This document shows, one piece after another, positions 34,522 through 43,203 of a stretch of 45,615 nucleotides of DNA (positions within the stretch are counted from its first letter, which is position 1; each line of letters begins with the position of its first letter). The DNA is from Lachnospiraceae bacterium MD308 (GTDB taxonomy: Bacteria > Bacillota > Clostridia > Lachnospirales > Lachnospiraceae). The stretch is taken from positions 1 to 45,615 of the forward strand of contig VIQU02000030.1 in the NCBI GenBank assembly GCA_010206225.2. Reading direction: 5' to 3'. The notes under the pieces were generated by a model that saw only the letters and a list, made by a program, of their open reading frames with translations, ran no database searches and was not told the DNA's origin. Position numbers and translations under genes: made by a program.

Positions 34522-37500
34522 CTCATATTCCTGCCCGTATTATTATTGCAATGTTTTCTTTGCTGTACAATCTGGTACAATGCATTTCTTACGAGTTCTA
34601 AATATTTTTCCTCATAAGCTCGAATTCCCGTCAGCCTGTTACAATACATATGGACAATAGAAAAAATGATATTCTTTCTGCTATTTGTGTTTTTCCCTTC
34701 TATCATCTGGCTGTTCATTTTTTCAGCAAAAGAATTTAAAACTCTTTTTTCCTGAATATGTTCTTCCATGATATCCAAGTATTCGCCTTCTTTTTCATCT
34801 AGTACCGCCTGCACATATTGAACATACTGTCGACTCCGTTCACGATATTCTTTTCTATACTTATTCTGAAATTCCACGGTGTCAATTAAACAAAACATAT
34901 CGTCCAAATCTTTCGTCAGATTTTTCAAAATAAAGGAAATTCCGATCATATATACTTTTTCCAGTTCTTTTTCATCGTTCAAAATATCGTTGCGAAGAAG
35001 CTTTTCCACGGTTACGGAATCTTTGAAAAATATCTGTTCACAGAAATCAATCAGTTCTTTTCCTCCATATCTGTTGATTTCCCTGAAATATGTATCAAAC
35101 ATAACGTTATTAATCATTTCCATGTCCATCAGCTCCCGAATCCACTTATTAATTATACTAAGATGCATATATGCTTTTTCTTCATCCTTACATTTTATTC
35201 TAATTCTCAAATGCTCTCCCAACTCATCGGAATAACGCAGGAAAAAATGTTCAGAATAATCAAGATTGCCCAAAAGTTTTGGAAGCCCTGTGCTAATAAT
35301 CTCATCTCCACGATGTCCAATTCCGTATAATTTAAAATAAATCCAGCCACTTTCGCAAAGCGTTTTTCTTCTATCGATTTCACACAGTTCAGAATTCCTA
35401 TTACAATGCTCGGATGAATCACGGTTTTGATCAATATCCAAAACACTAAATACACATTCGTTAATATAGTTCCGTTTCTGGTAATCCTGCACTATTGCAC
35501 CATCAATCAGGCCTTCCTCTATTTCAGAAAACTGAAGTTCTTTTTTCCTCTTAAATTCATTATAAAGTATATGTAGAAATTTCTCTTTGTCTAAATTCAC
35601 AATAATCCTATTATCTGCTGATGCATAATATAGCATTGAATCCATCTTATAAATCTTCCTGCATTCTTCAAGCTGAATTTTGAATCTATCATAAGAATCT
35701 CTGGAAAGATCTGTTTCATCCAGCATCCACATCCGCGGCAAAACAACTATATCCTCTATTCTTACCCTTGGAAAATACTTATATTGTAATTGCGAAGGAA
35801 GATACGCCAGACGGCTTAATGGACAACTGTTATACTCTTTAGAGATTCCCAGTAACAGTCTTGTTATTTTATTATTCAACGTTGGGTTCAGCATATTATC
35901 CGTAATAAACCTCAGCTTTTTCCCCAACTGTTTCGACCAGGCATATATACCATTATCGTCAAGGCCAATATATATATCATCAAGCTTAATCTCGCTGTCC
36001 TCATCTTCTGAATGAGTTCCAAGCGTTAGGCAATATTTACAATTTCTTTTTGTGTTCAGGACATTACTCAATGCTCCAAATGTTTTAAATTCCCTAATTT
36101 CAACATTCTCATATTGGCTATGGATATCTTCGTCTTTTTCATACAATTGATTGTATTTTGCAAATTCTTCCGCCGTGAAACACTCCGAAAATCTCTGTGC
36201 CATGGATCCCGCCCGGTCAGATCCGAAATTGGGACCCATCCATAGATCATATTCCCCGTCTTTATCCATAATAAGAAGATTAATATCAAATGACCCGACT
36301 GATACAGGCTTATATTGTAGATTACAAAAATCCGTATCAAAAAGACGAATTTCTTTCTCCTGATTCATGAATGCCTGTTGGATTTTATTTTCTATAATAT
36401 GTAAAACTTCTTCCTCGCCATTTGTCCCTATCCTGCTTAAATCAACAAGACTACCTCCGTCAAATCTGTTACTATCAATAATCTGCATAAGAGGAACTTT
36501 AACGTTTTCTCCATATACTTCCATGAATTTCTCTTTTAATGCATGTGTTGCATCAAAGTCAACGGGAATCTTATACAACACTTCTGCCAGTTTTTCGATC
36601 TTTTTCTGAATGTTTTTGTCTAGTATATTCTCTACATACTGATTACCTGTATTGAGGATAAGGTAATTTTTGTCCTTTCTAATTGCGCTCATTTTTTCAT
36701 AGATTTCTTTGAGTGCTTCTTCGCTTTCCTCTTTACAGTATCCCTCAAGCAGCTCCTATATCTTCTTCAATTCAAATAAATAATGTCCAGAATATTTCAT
36801 CTCATCCAATTTATGAATGATATATGCCAGAGAATCAACGCAATACGCCGGCACACGCAAATCCGAAATCAAGAACTCATTTTCTATCATATCGTTCAAA
36901 GTCTTCTCAACCACCGCCTCTGGAATTGTCCTATAAGATTCTTTGATTCTTTCAGACAATTCTTCCAGAGTAACAAAATCTGATGCCGCAGATTCTAACA
37001 GATCCGTAAGCGGTGTATGCCGGATACTTTTCTCTTCTATAATCTTCTTTTCACCCTCCGCTTTTCCATGACTGGTAAAATACAAATTTTTCACCCGGTC
37101 ACCGCTTATATAACACAAAGGGTTATATCGAACTTTTAGTTTTCCTTGTATCTCGTCCTCCTGCTCCAACATGCTCACAATCTGATTTATCCAATTATTG
37201 TCAACACGCAGATCCAAAATCTGTTCCCCGCGCAAAAGACTTGTACTTTCATCAAACCTGCCTAATGCGACAGACGCAAAATATCCATACGGAGTAGGCC
37301 GTCCCACACTCCGCAGAAAATATTTCAACAATGATTCTGTCAGATTCTTATATTTCTTTTCATCCATGGGTTTATCTACATAGCTTTTGTAAAGAGTTGG
37401 ACTGGCAATCAGCAATGCCTTTCTGAAAAAACTATCCAACTCTTTATCCTGACGAATGAATTCATAAATATCCAGTTCCTGACGCTCAAATTTATTAAAA

Positions 37501-37559
37501 TATTCTATTGATAAATTAGGTGTTCTGATTATATAAAAATCCTGACATTCTGCTTTCAT
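34518..37559 (-). pseudogene. Class I lantibiotic dehydratase LanB interrupted by one in-frame TAG
   Basis: The first 267 codons give the LanB N-terminus, including the family motif GRPTPYGYFASVALG. TAG (36756-36758) follows FELKKI, and the same frame goes on without break for 21 codons (ELLEGYCKEESEEALKEIYE) into 724 more. The combined 1013 residues equal a normal LanB: glutamylation domain, then from about residue 760 the SpaB_C elimination domain (GLPKLLGNLDYSEHFFLRYSDELGEHLRIRIK). LanB dehydrates Ser/Thr of the precursor using glutamyl-tRNA. No ribosome site precedes the first downstream ATG (36692), so restart is unlikely. The upstream start has CAGGAG. The operon makes dehydrated peptide only if the TAG is read through, suppressed or a sequence error. 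Confidence 0.85.
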
Positions 37560-37580
37560 CTCTTCGTCTCCTGATTAATT

Positions 37581-39359
37581 TTATTGCACCTGTATCTCAT
37601 ACATTTTTTTATATGTTTCATTTAATTTCATTAATTCTTCATGTGAACCGTTTCCTGTGATTTTCCCATGTTCCAAGACAATAATCCGATCTACACTTCT
37701 GATCAGATTATTAAACTTATGTGCAACAATGATTCCTTTCTTTCCTTCCAAAAGCTCCTGATACAGCATCGCTAACCGCTGTTCAGATATTGCATCCATC
37801 GCTGCATTGGGTTCATCCATAATATATAAATCTGCATTTTTACAAAATGCCCTTGCAAGACCAATCTTCTGCCACTGACCGATTGAAATTTGTTTTCCAT
37901 TGTCAAACCAATAGCCTATCTGACAATCCAACTGCTCAGCTGTCTCCTCTATTAACTGCTCCAGATCGAATTTCCGGCAGATTCTTTTCAGCTTTTCATC
38001 ATCATCTATTGCGTTCAGGTTTCCATATGCGATATTCTCCCTAAATGTTGCCTCATATTTATAAAAATCCTGAAATAATGTAGCTATTTTATTAAGTACG
38101 GATATCTTATTGATCTTGCCAAGTTCCACTCCATTAATCAAAATTTCTCCCTCATAATCATCATAAAACCCCATTATAATTTTTAAGAGAGTAGTTTTTC
38201 CGCTTCCATTCTGTCCTACTACTGCAATCGTTTGGGCGCCGTCAATTTTAAGATTAATATCTCTCAACACATAATCTTGATCTTCTCTGTATCTGTAATA
38301 CAAATGCCTGATTTCAATACATTCAATTTCTTCAATATCCATCAGAGCATCTTTCTCTTTGTTTCCTTCCTCCGGGTAATCCAAATATTCTTTTAACTGA
38401 TCAATATACATGCTTTCTTGATTCATATCGGAAAATATCTGCAGTACAGACATTACGTGCGTCTTCACTTGTGTGATCGTCTTCATATATGTCACAACAT
38501 TTCCAATCAGAATCTCTCCTGTATATCCGCAAAACACAATATAAGCGAATATGACTCCATCAATAATTGTTTCAAAAGCTGTAGCTCCACCCAATTGTAC
38601 AATGCTTTTTTTCTTCAGTCTTAAATCTTCCTCATTAAACTGTTCTTTATACTCTCTGTATCGGTCGATAAAATGAGAGAACAAGTTATAAATTTTTAAT
38701 TCTTTATATGCTTCCCCATAAGTAAGCACATGCTGCATATACCAACATTTTCTCGAATCATTCGTACGCTCTCTTATAGCTTTAAATGTTTCCAGATTCA
38801 TCTTTCTGTTTATGCAGAATTTGACAACAGGAATGATAAGAATGCACAACATAATCCAAATACGAAATCTGACAATAATCAACAGATATGAAACTGTTGT
38901 AATAATACTGGAAAAAACACCCGTCAAAAAGTCAAAATACGCCAACAATTTTCCATCCGCTTCATACTGCGCCCTGGATACCATATCGTAGGTCTCACTG
39001 CTTTCAAAACTTTTCAGATTCAATCGGGATGATTTTTGCAACACCTCCTGGTTCAAATGCAGATTATACTCTTGCGCAAATCTGTACTTATAGTAATCCA
39101 GAAAGTACCCGATCAGCATCTGAAACAAATCAATTCCAATATAAATTGCCGCAAGCGTCAAAAGCATCTGCAGACTTTTTCTTTCCTGCAGACTGTTCAT
39201 AAGACTTTGCGATATCAATGTAGACATCGGAGAACAGATGCCCGTTATAACTGTCGCAGCCCCCATTACAAAAATATAGTTATGGTCAAATTGAAAAATT
39301 GATCTTAATACCCAGATTATATTATCCATTACATTTGTTTTCTTTTTCATATGCATCAA
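37581..39359 (-). CDS. Lanthipeptide export ABC transporter (LanT, NisT/SpaT type)
   Basis: This 592-residue half-transporter has six membrane helices in residues 25-320 and an ATPase with Walker A GQNGSGKTTLLK, signature ISIGQWQKIGLARAF, Walker B LYIMDEPNAAMD and H-loop IVAHKFNN. There is no N-terminal C39 peptidase domain, as usual for class I LanT, so it exports the modified precursor with its leader still on. The start overlaps the LanC1 stop by 4 nt; a second ATG three codons in is also possible. LanB follows after 21 nt. Confidence 0.88.
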   Translation of the reverse strand: MMHMKKKTNVMDNIIWVLRSIFQFDHNYIFVMGAATVITGICSPMSTLISQSLMNSLQERKSLQMLLTLAAIYIGIDLFQMLIGYFLDYYKYRFAQEYNLHLNQEVLQKSSRLNLKSFESSETYDMVSRAQYEADGKLLAYFDFLTGVFSSIITTVSYLLIIVRFRIWIMLCILIIPVVKFCINRKMNLETFKAIRERTNDSRKCWYMQHVLTYGEAYKELKIYNLFSHFIDRYREYKEQFNEEDLRLKKKSIVQLGGATAFETIIDGVIFAYIVFCGYTGEILIGNVVTYMKTITQVKTHVMSVLQIFSDMNQESMYIDQLKEYLDYPEEGNKEKDALMDIEEIECIEIRHLYYRYREDQDYVLRDINLKIDGAQTIAVVGQNGSGKTTLLKIIMGFYDDYEGEILINGVELGKINKISVLNKIATLFQDFYKYEATFRENIAYGNLNAIDDDEKLKRICRKFDLEQLIEETAEQLDCQIGYWFDNGKQISIGQWQKIGLARAFCKNADLYIMDEPNAAMDAISEQRLAMLYQELLEGKKGIIVAHKFNNLIRSVDRIIVLEHGKITGNGSHEELMKLNETYKKMYEIQVQ

Positions 39360-40594
39360 TCCATAAATAATAATTTCCCGTAAGTAAGATTACCTGTCAT
39401 GCTGTTACACAACGCCAGTATTGTTCCAGCACTTCCGTTCAACAAAGAAAAATCTTTACGGTAACCCTCTTCTTGCATTTTCTTTCTATGCTCTCTCAGC
39501 GTAATCTCCATGTTTCTCTTTAGGTTCACGAGACACCTTTCATCCTGGCTTTCCAGAAAGGCATATGTTTGTATAGAAATCACACTCCCATATCCGTGGC
39601 ATACGATTGGGCTGGAGAGATTGTATTCCTTTGCGGGCTGTGCTAAAATATTCACCAATTTATCCAGATAATACGCATATTCCATCGGCTTTCTTAAATA
39701 CTTTGCTGTCTTCATTAAACAGCGGACAATCCCCAGATTTCCATAACACCACCCTGCATTCTCCGTAAGGTCAACGCTTGTTTTGCTGGTATAGCAATCA
39801 ATCGGCAGTCTTCTCGGGTAGCGGACAATCCCATTATCCTCCACACATAATTTCTCATACAGCCTGAATAATTTCCATATTGCTTCCTCCAGATACATTT
39901 CCTGAATCCCTTGTCTCTTCGCCTTTGCCAGTGCAACGAGCGGACCCGCGACTCCATGTGCTGTTCCAAAATTGATATGTCCCTGTTTCATCATCTTTCG
40001 TTCTGCTGGAAGAAACTGCTGTCTTCTTCTTATGTGATAACGAAGAATATGTTTCCCCCAATAAGAATAGTCCTCTGACAAATAAATCAGGAACCGTATC
40101 AGATTCCGCAATTTCAGCTTTTCCTCCGGTTGGTTCACTATTTCCTCACAGTCCAGCAGATAATATACCACACCTGCAATTCCGCCCAACATATCGTATG
40201 AATCAAACGAAAGCTTCCTCTGTTGGAACAGCTCTGCTTTTTGACATGCCTGATCTAATAAGAATCTATTCAGCAATTCCGAAGTCTCTTTTAACTCTCC
40301 TGTTCTTCCCATGATCTCATGAATGGAAAACGTAAGCATTCCCAGTTCACTGCACATTCCCTTATCATAGGAACCAAAATGGGTATTCAGAGTCTGGCCA
40401 ATCTGTTCCACAAGCTTTTGTGCCATTGACTGGATGACTCTTTCGTCTAATTCCAAATCCTTTTCTAACATCATCTGTGATAGAAAAAAAAGCATTTGAA
40501 TATATTCCTCACACTGATCTTCGAGGTCATGCCCATTGATATACCGTATATAATTCTGTATTTCTTCTTTGATCTCAGACTTCATGCACATCAC
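39356..40594 (-). CDS. LanC-like lanthionine cyclase (first copy)
   Basis: This 412-residue cyclase has His213 in FGTAHGVAGPL, Cys283 in AGWCYGNLG and Cys332-His333 in VCHGYGSVI, so the zinc site and catalytic His are complete. The C-terminal LLNGSAGTILAL is typical of LanC. It is translationally coupled: its 5' end overlaps the flavin reductase gene by 20 nt and its stop overlaps LanT. The fourth codon (ATG) is an alternative start with better spacing to AGGGGTG. It may handle a different subset of rings from the second LanC, or the two may form a heteromeric complex; this is inference. Confidence 0.88.
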   Translation of the reverse strand: MMCMKSEIKEEIQNYIRYINGHDLEDQCEEYIQMLFFLSQMMLEKDLELDERVIQSMAQKLVEQIGQTLNTHFGSYDKGMCSELGMLTFSIHEIMGRTGELKETSELLNRFLLDQACQKAELFQQRKLSFDSYDMLGGIAGVVYYLLDCEEIVNQPEEKLKLRNLIRFLIYLSEDYSYWGKHILRYHIRRRQQFLPAERKMMKQGHINFGTAHGVAGPLVALAKAKRQGIQEMYLEEAIWKLFRLYEKLCVEDNGIVRYPRRLPIDCYTSKTSVDLTENAGWCYGNLGIVRCLMKTAKYLRKPMEYAYYLDKLVNILAQPAKEYNLSSPIVCHGYGSVISIQTYAFLESQDERCLVNLKRNMEITLREHRKKMQEEGYRKDFSLLNGSAGTILALCNSMTGNLTYGKLLFMD

Positions 40595-41309
40595 CCCTGC
40601 ATTGTAATTTCCTAAGGTTCAGCACTTCCTGAAAAGTCTCGCACTCTGCCATCCCGGAATCATACCAATATTTAATCTCATAGGATTCATCTTTATACTG
40701 TTCCATATCCGCATTAACATATCTTTCCTTTGTATACTGAAACAATTTTTCTAAATCACCCGTGCTTTTATATTGCTCCTGTTCAGAAAATGCTTTCACG
40801 ATATTGGATACAATTCTTTCTACCACTTCCTCCTGTCCTAATCCCTCCAATGCCACAACCTTATACTCTCCGACTACATTACACCCCATATGCGAAAGAA
40901 TCTTCTGCAAATAATAAGTAACAAATTCCTGCCCGCTTTGATCCGTTACTGTCACCACAATCCCAATTTTTCCAGAAAGCTGCAAAGTATGAACCCAAGA
41001 TCCAATCCTGTCAAGAAACGTTTTCATCGCACCGGACACATTATTCAAATAGACTGGCGACAGTAAAACGATTAAATCTGCTTCCAGAATTTTTTCCCTG
41101 ATACACCCCATACTGTCCGCCCGGTCCTGCGGACATAACCCTTCATCAAAACATTTTCCGCATCCCCGGCATTCCTGCACCATATTATCTCTGGCTGTAT
41201 ACAATTCCATTTCTATATTCTTCTCCTGCAACACTATTTTCAATTTTTCTCCCATGCAGATGCTTTTTGAAAACGCAGACCGGTTTCCCGCATAACCAAC
41301 TACTTTCAT
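40575..41309 (-). CDS. NADPH-dependent FMN reductase-like flavoprotein in lan operon
   Basis: This 244-residue protein has a flavodoxin-like fold: GYAGNRSAFSKS phosphate loop at the N-terminus, CRGCGKCFDEGLCPQ after strand 2 (a Cys motif of iron-sulfur/FMN reductases), and LIVLLSPVYLNNVSGAMKTFLDRIGSW as flavin-binding region. A C-terminal 60-residue tail with YWYDSGMAECETFQEVL is extra. Its position between the protease and LanC, with a 4-nt overlap to the former, suggests that it acts on the peptide, for example reducing dehydro-residues to D-amino acids as LanJ enzymes do. It could also simply supply reduced flavin or keep thiols reduced. Confidence 0.8.
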   Translation of the reverse strand: MKVVGYAGNRSAFSKSICMGEKLKIVLQEKNIEMELYTARDNMVQECRGCGKCFDEGLCPQDRADSMGCIREKILEADLIVLLSPVYLNNVSGAMKTFLDRIGSWVHTLQLSGKIGIVVTVTDQSGQEFVTYYLQKILSHMGCNVVGEYKVVALEGLGQEEVVERIVSNIVKAFSEQEQYKSTGDLEKLFQYTKERYVNADMEQYKDESYEIKYWYDSGMAECETFQEVLNLRKLQCRGDVHEV

Positions 41310-42316
41310 ACCCTTCCCTCTTTTCTGTATTCCTTTGCAAGAAGGAAAAACAACATAATAATTACAGCAATAAACATCATAATATAGTCAAAAGAGCTTA
41401 AAGCGCTTACATCAAAGGGGTTTATACTTTCAGCCGCATCGTTGCTAAGCATCTGATCAAATGCTGATGCCGCCTCATTATTGACCCCATGAAGCAGAAC
41501 ACAGCACCAGATATTTTTTGTCTTCATATACGCCCATCCAAAAAATACTGCCAATCCAACGACATCCAACATACGCACCGAAACAAGCAATGCAATCCCT
41601 TTCCACTGACTCGGTTCATATATCGTGAACCATAACGGCATATGCCACAGCTCCCATACGATTCCCAGCAAAATAACACCCCTGCGCTTCCCAAAAATAT
41701 GTTGCAACTTTCCCTGCAGACACCCGCGCCATGCATATTCTTCTCCTAAGAAACATATACCGCTCACCGCCAAAATATTGACCGGTACAATCAGAAGTTC
41801 GGAAGCTATCTCACCTATCGTATTCAAAACCCCGGCCTGCATAATCAGCGGAAGGTTATCTATCTGTCTAATGGCTACAAATACCAGATAAATGCCAATG
41901 ACTTTTTTAAAATTTTTAAACGGATAAAATTCCTGCCCGTCAATCATACTGCACAAAAAAAGAACGATGCCCAATCCCCCGCAGAAAATCGACATCGTAT
42001 TATTCGCCGTCTCCCCGGATATTACTTTTGCCGAACATAATACCATCACTGCGGTAATTCCGATAAAAGCTATCATATAAAGCCACTGAAACCACCTGCG
42101 AATTTTCCGTTCACAGATCATTCTTCCCAATACAATACCGAAAGTTGGAAGAATCATCATGTATGTCCCTAAAACATTATACGATGTCATGATGTCTTCA
42201 TTTCCCTCCGGCCGCACCCATGGAACAAATAACCACGGCAGTCCATAAGCTACCGCTGCAAATGTCACAATTTTTATTTTATCTGTTTTTGAAAATAAAA
42301 CTGTCTTCATATTCAC
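41306..42316 (-). CDS. CPBP (Abi/CAAX) intramembrane metalloprotease in lan operon
   Basis: This 336-residue membrane protein has about eight helices and the three CPBP motifs: EEYAWRG (Glu192, Glu193, Arg197), WHMPLW with His225, and LLHGVNN with His276 and Asn280. These proteases cleave prenylated or leader-type peptides and are frequent in bacteriocin operons as immunity factors or leader peptidases. Here no LanP serine protease or LanI lipoprotein is visible, so this protein could serve either role. It is the first gene after the hairpin downstream of lanA. Upstream, GAGAAAGAGAAG precedes its ATG. Confidence 0.85.
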   Translation of the reverse strand: MNMKTVLFSKTDKIKIVTFAAVAYGLPWLFVPWVRPEGNEDIMTSYNVLGTYMMILPTFGIVLGRMICERKIRRWFQWLYMIAFIGITAVMVLCSAKVISGETANNTMSIFCGGLGIVLFLCSMIDGQEFYPFKNFKKVIGIYLVFVAIRQIDNLPLIMQAGVLNTIGEIASELLIVPVNILAVSGICFLGEEYAWRGCLQGKLQHIFGKRRGVILLGIVWELWHMPLWFTIYEPSQWKGIALLVSVRMLDVVGLAVFFGWAYMKTKNIWCCVLLHGVNNEAASAFDQMLSNDAAESINPFDVSALSSFDYIMMFIAVIIMLFFLLAKEYRKEGRV

Positions 42317-42348
42317 ATCTTCTCTTTCTCTATGATTCTTTTTTATAA

Positions 42349-42375
42349 AAGAGCGCAGCAGAATGCCGCGCTCTT
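42349..42375 (-). terminator. Leaky terminator/attenuator between lanA and the biosynthetic genes
   Basis: AAGAGCGC (42349-42356) pairs with GCGCTCTT (42368-42375); read leftward it is followed by TTTATAAAAAAG, a weak T-run. It starts 7 nt after the lanA stop. Such a hairpin lets the precursor be made in excess over the enzymes, as in nisin and subtilin operons. Confidence 0.65.
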
Positions 42376-42381
42376 ACATTT

Positions 42382-42600
42382 TTAGATGCACTGAGGATCA
42401 GCCGCAACATTTTTCCTCTTGCAGCATATCGCTGACCTCCCTGTTGTCGGTGTATCAACAGATTTGCACTTGTTCTTTAGTGTCATTTTAGATACTATAA
42501 TCACAGTTCTTGTTGAAATAGCTGATACTCCATTCGTCTCCGCTTCTCCTTTTGACGCTACATTCCTTAAATCAAGATCAAAGTCTTCAAAGTTACCCAT
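42382..42600 (-). CDS. lanA: Class I lanthipeptide precursor (LanA)
   Basis: This is a 72-residue peptide. The leader has FDLDLRNV at residues 7-14, equivalent to the FNLDLV box that LanB and LanC bind in nisin-type leaders. The C-terminal part is rich in Ser/Thr (S26, S29, T30, T32, S37, T40, S47, T50, T52, T53, S56) and has four Cys (45, 59, 60, 71), so up to four thioether rings are possible. The pair Cys59-Cys60 behind S56 (SAICC) and an end DPQCI are distinctive. I do not recognise the core as nisin, gallidermin or another known class. No PR or GG cleavage site is evident; R31 and G24 are candidates. AAAAGGAGG precedes the ATG. Confidence 0.85.
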   Translation of the reverse strand: MGNFEDFDLDLRNVASKGEAETNGVSAISTRTVIIVSKMTLKNKCKSVDTPTTGRSAICCKRKNVAADPQCI

Positions 42601-42657
42601 AGTTGTTCCTCCTTTTTGTTTTTGATTGTTTCGGAATTCCTTTGTAATTACTTTTTT

Positions 42658-42686
42658 AATATATCATTTATTTTATATGTTGTCAA
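42658..42686 (-). promoter_or_regulatory. lanA operon promoter
   Basis: Perfect -35 TTGACA (42681-42686), 17-bp spacer, -10 TATATT (42658-42663) on the minus strand, 57 bp upstream of the lanA ATG. With such a strong core promoter, repression by the divergent BlaI is expected to be the control. It resembles the leftward promoter at 103-132. Confidence 0.75.
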
Positions 42687-42767
42687 CTATTTTTATTTAT
42701 TAAATCAAAATATATCTTTTTTTTATTTTTATCTCCTTTTAGTATGGACATATTTTCTTTTTTATGC

Positions 42768-42794
42768 CATAATTATATTATCTAAACAATTATG
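42768..42794. promoter_or_regulatory. Inverted repeat before the right blaI, candidate BlaI operator
   Basis: CATAATT (42768-42774) and AATTATG (42788-42794) form a perfect 7-bp inverted repeat 21 bp upstream of the blaI start, in the same general place as the dyad of the left module. Confidence 0.4.
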
Positions 42795-42815
42795 ATAAAA
42801 AGGTGGGGTTTTATA

Positions 42816-43202
42816 ATGAGAAAACGATTTACAAAAAAACAGCTGGATGTGATGAAGGTTCTGTGGGAAAGCGATGCGCCACTTATTGCATCCGATATTG
42901 CCAGGAAAGAAGATGCACTGAATATCAATACCGTTCAGGCATGTCTGCGCTCGCTGATCGCGGACCATTCGGTGAAAGTGGCGGATATCGTCTACAGCGG
43001 CACGGTGCTGACCAGAAGTTATACGCCGGTCATTTCCCGCGATGAATATTTTGGAAGCACATGTACGGATATACTCGGGGACGGGCAGAAATCTGTGTTA
43101 ATTGCTTCATTGATTGATGCCGAGACAGATCCGGACGAATTAACACATTTGGAAGAGATGATAGCCAGACGTAAACTTGAACTTGACAAAGGAGAAAAAT
43201 AA
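42816..43202 (+). CDS. BlaI/MecI-family repressor next to the lanthipeptide operon
   Basis: This 128-residue winged-helix repressor starts MRKRFTKKQLDVMKVLWES, with NINTVQACLRSLI in the recognition region and a C-terminal helical dimerisation part (LTHLEEMIARRKLEL). The start was set at the ATG behind AAAGGTGGGG, which aligns with the left paralogue; an ATG eight codons upstream is unlikely. It is divergent from lanA and 1 nt before the M56 sensor gene. The most economical reading is that it represses both itself and lanA until the sensor cleaves it. No LanR/LanK pair is present in the operon. Confidence 0.88.
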   Translation: MRKRFTKKQLDVMKVLWESDAPLIASDIARKEDALNINTVQACLRSLIADHSVKVADIVYSGTVLTRSYTPVISRDEYFGSTCTDILGDGQKSVLIASLIDAETDPDELTHLEEMIARRKLELDKGEK

Positions 43203-43203
43203 A

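Noticed and set aside
36693-36755. Natural split of LanB into two subunits
   Set aside because: The gap is exactly 21 codons in frame with good LanB-like sequence, there is no ribosome site for the second part, and the break is inside one domain.
36756-36758. TAG as a recoded sense codon across the genome
   Set aside because: Intact genes in the window end in TAG (for example the KTR protein at 13715-13717), and other interrupted genes use TAA and TGA.
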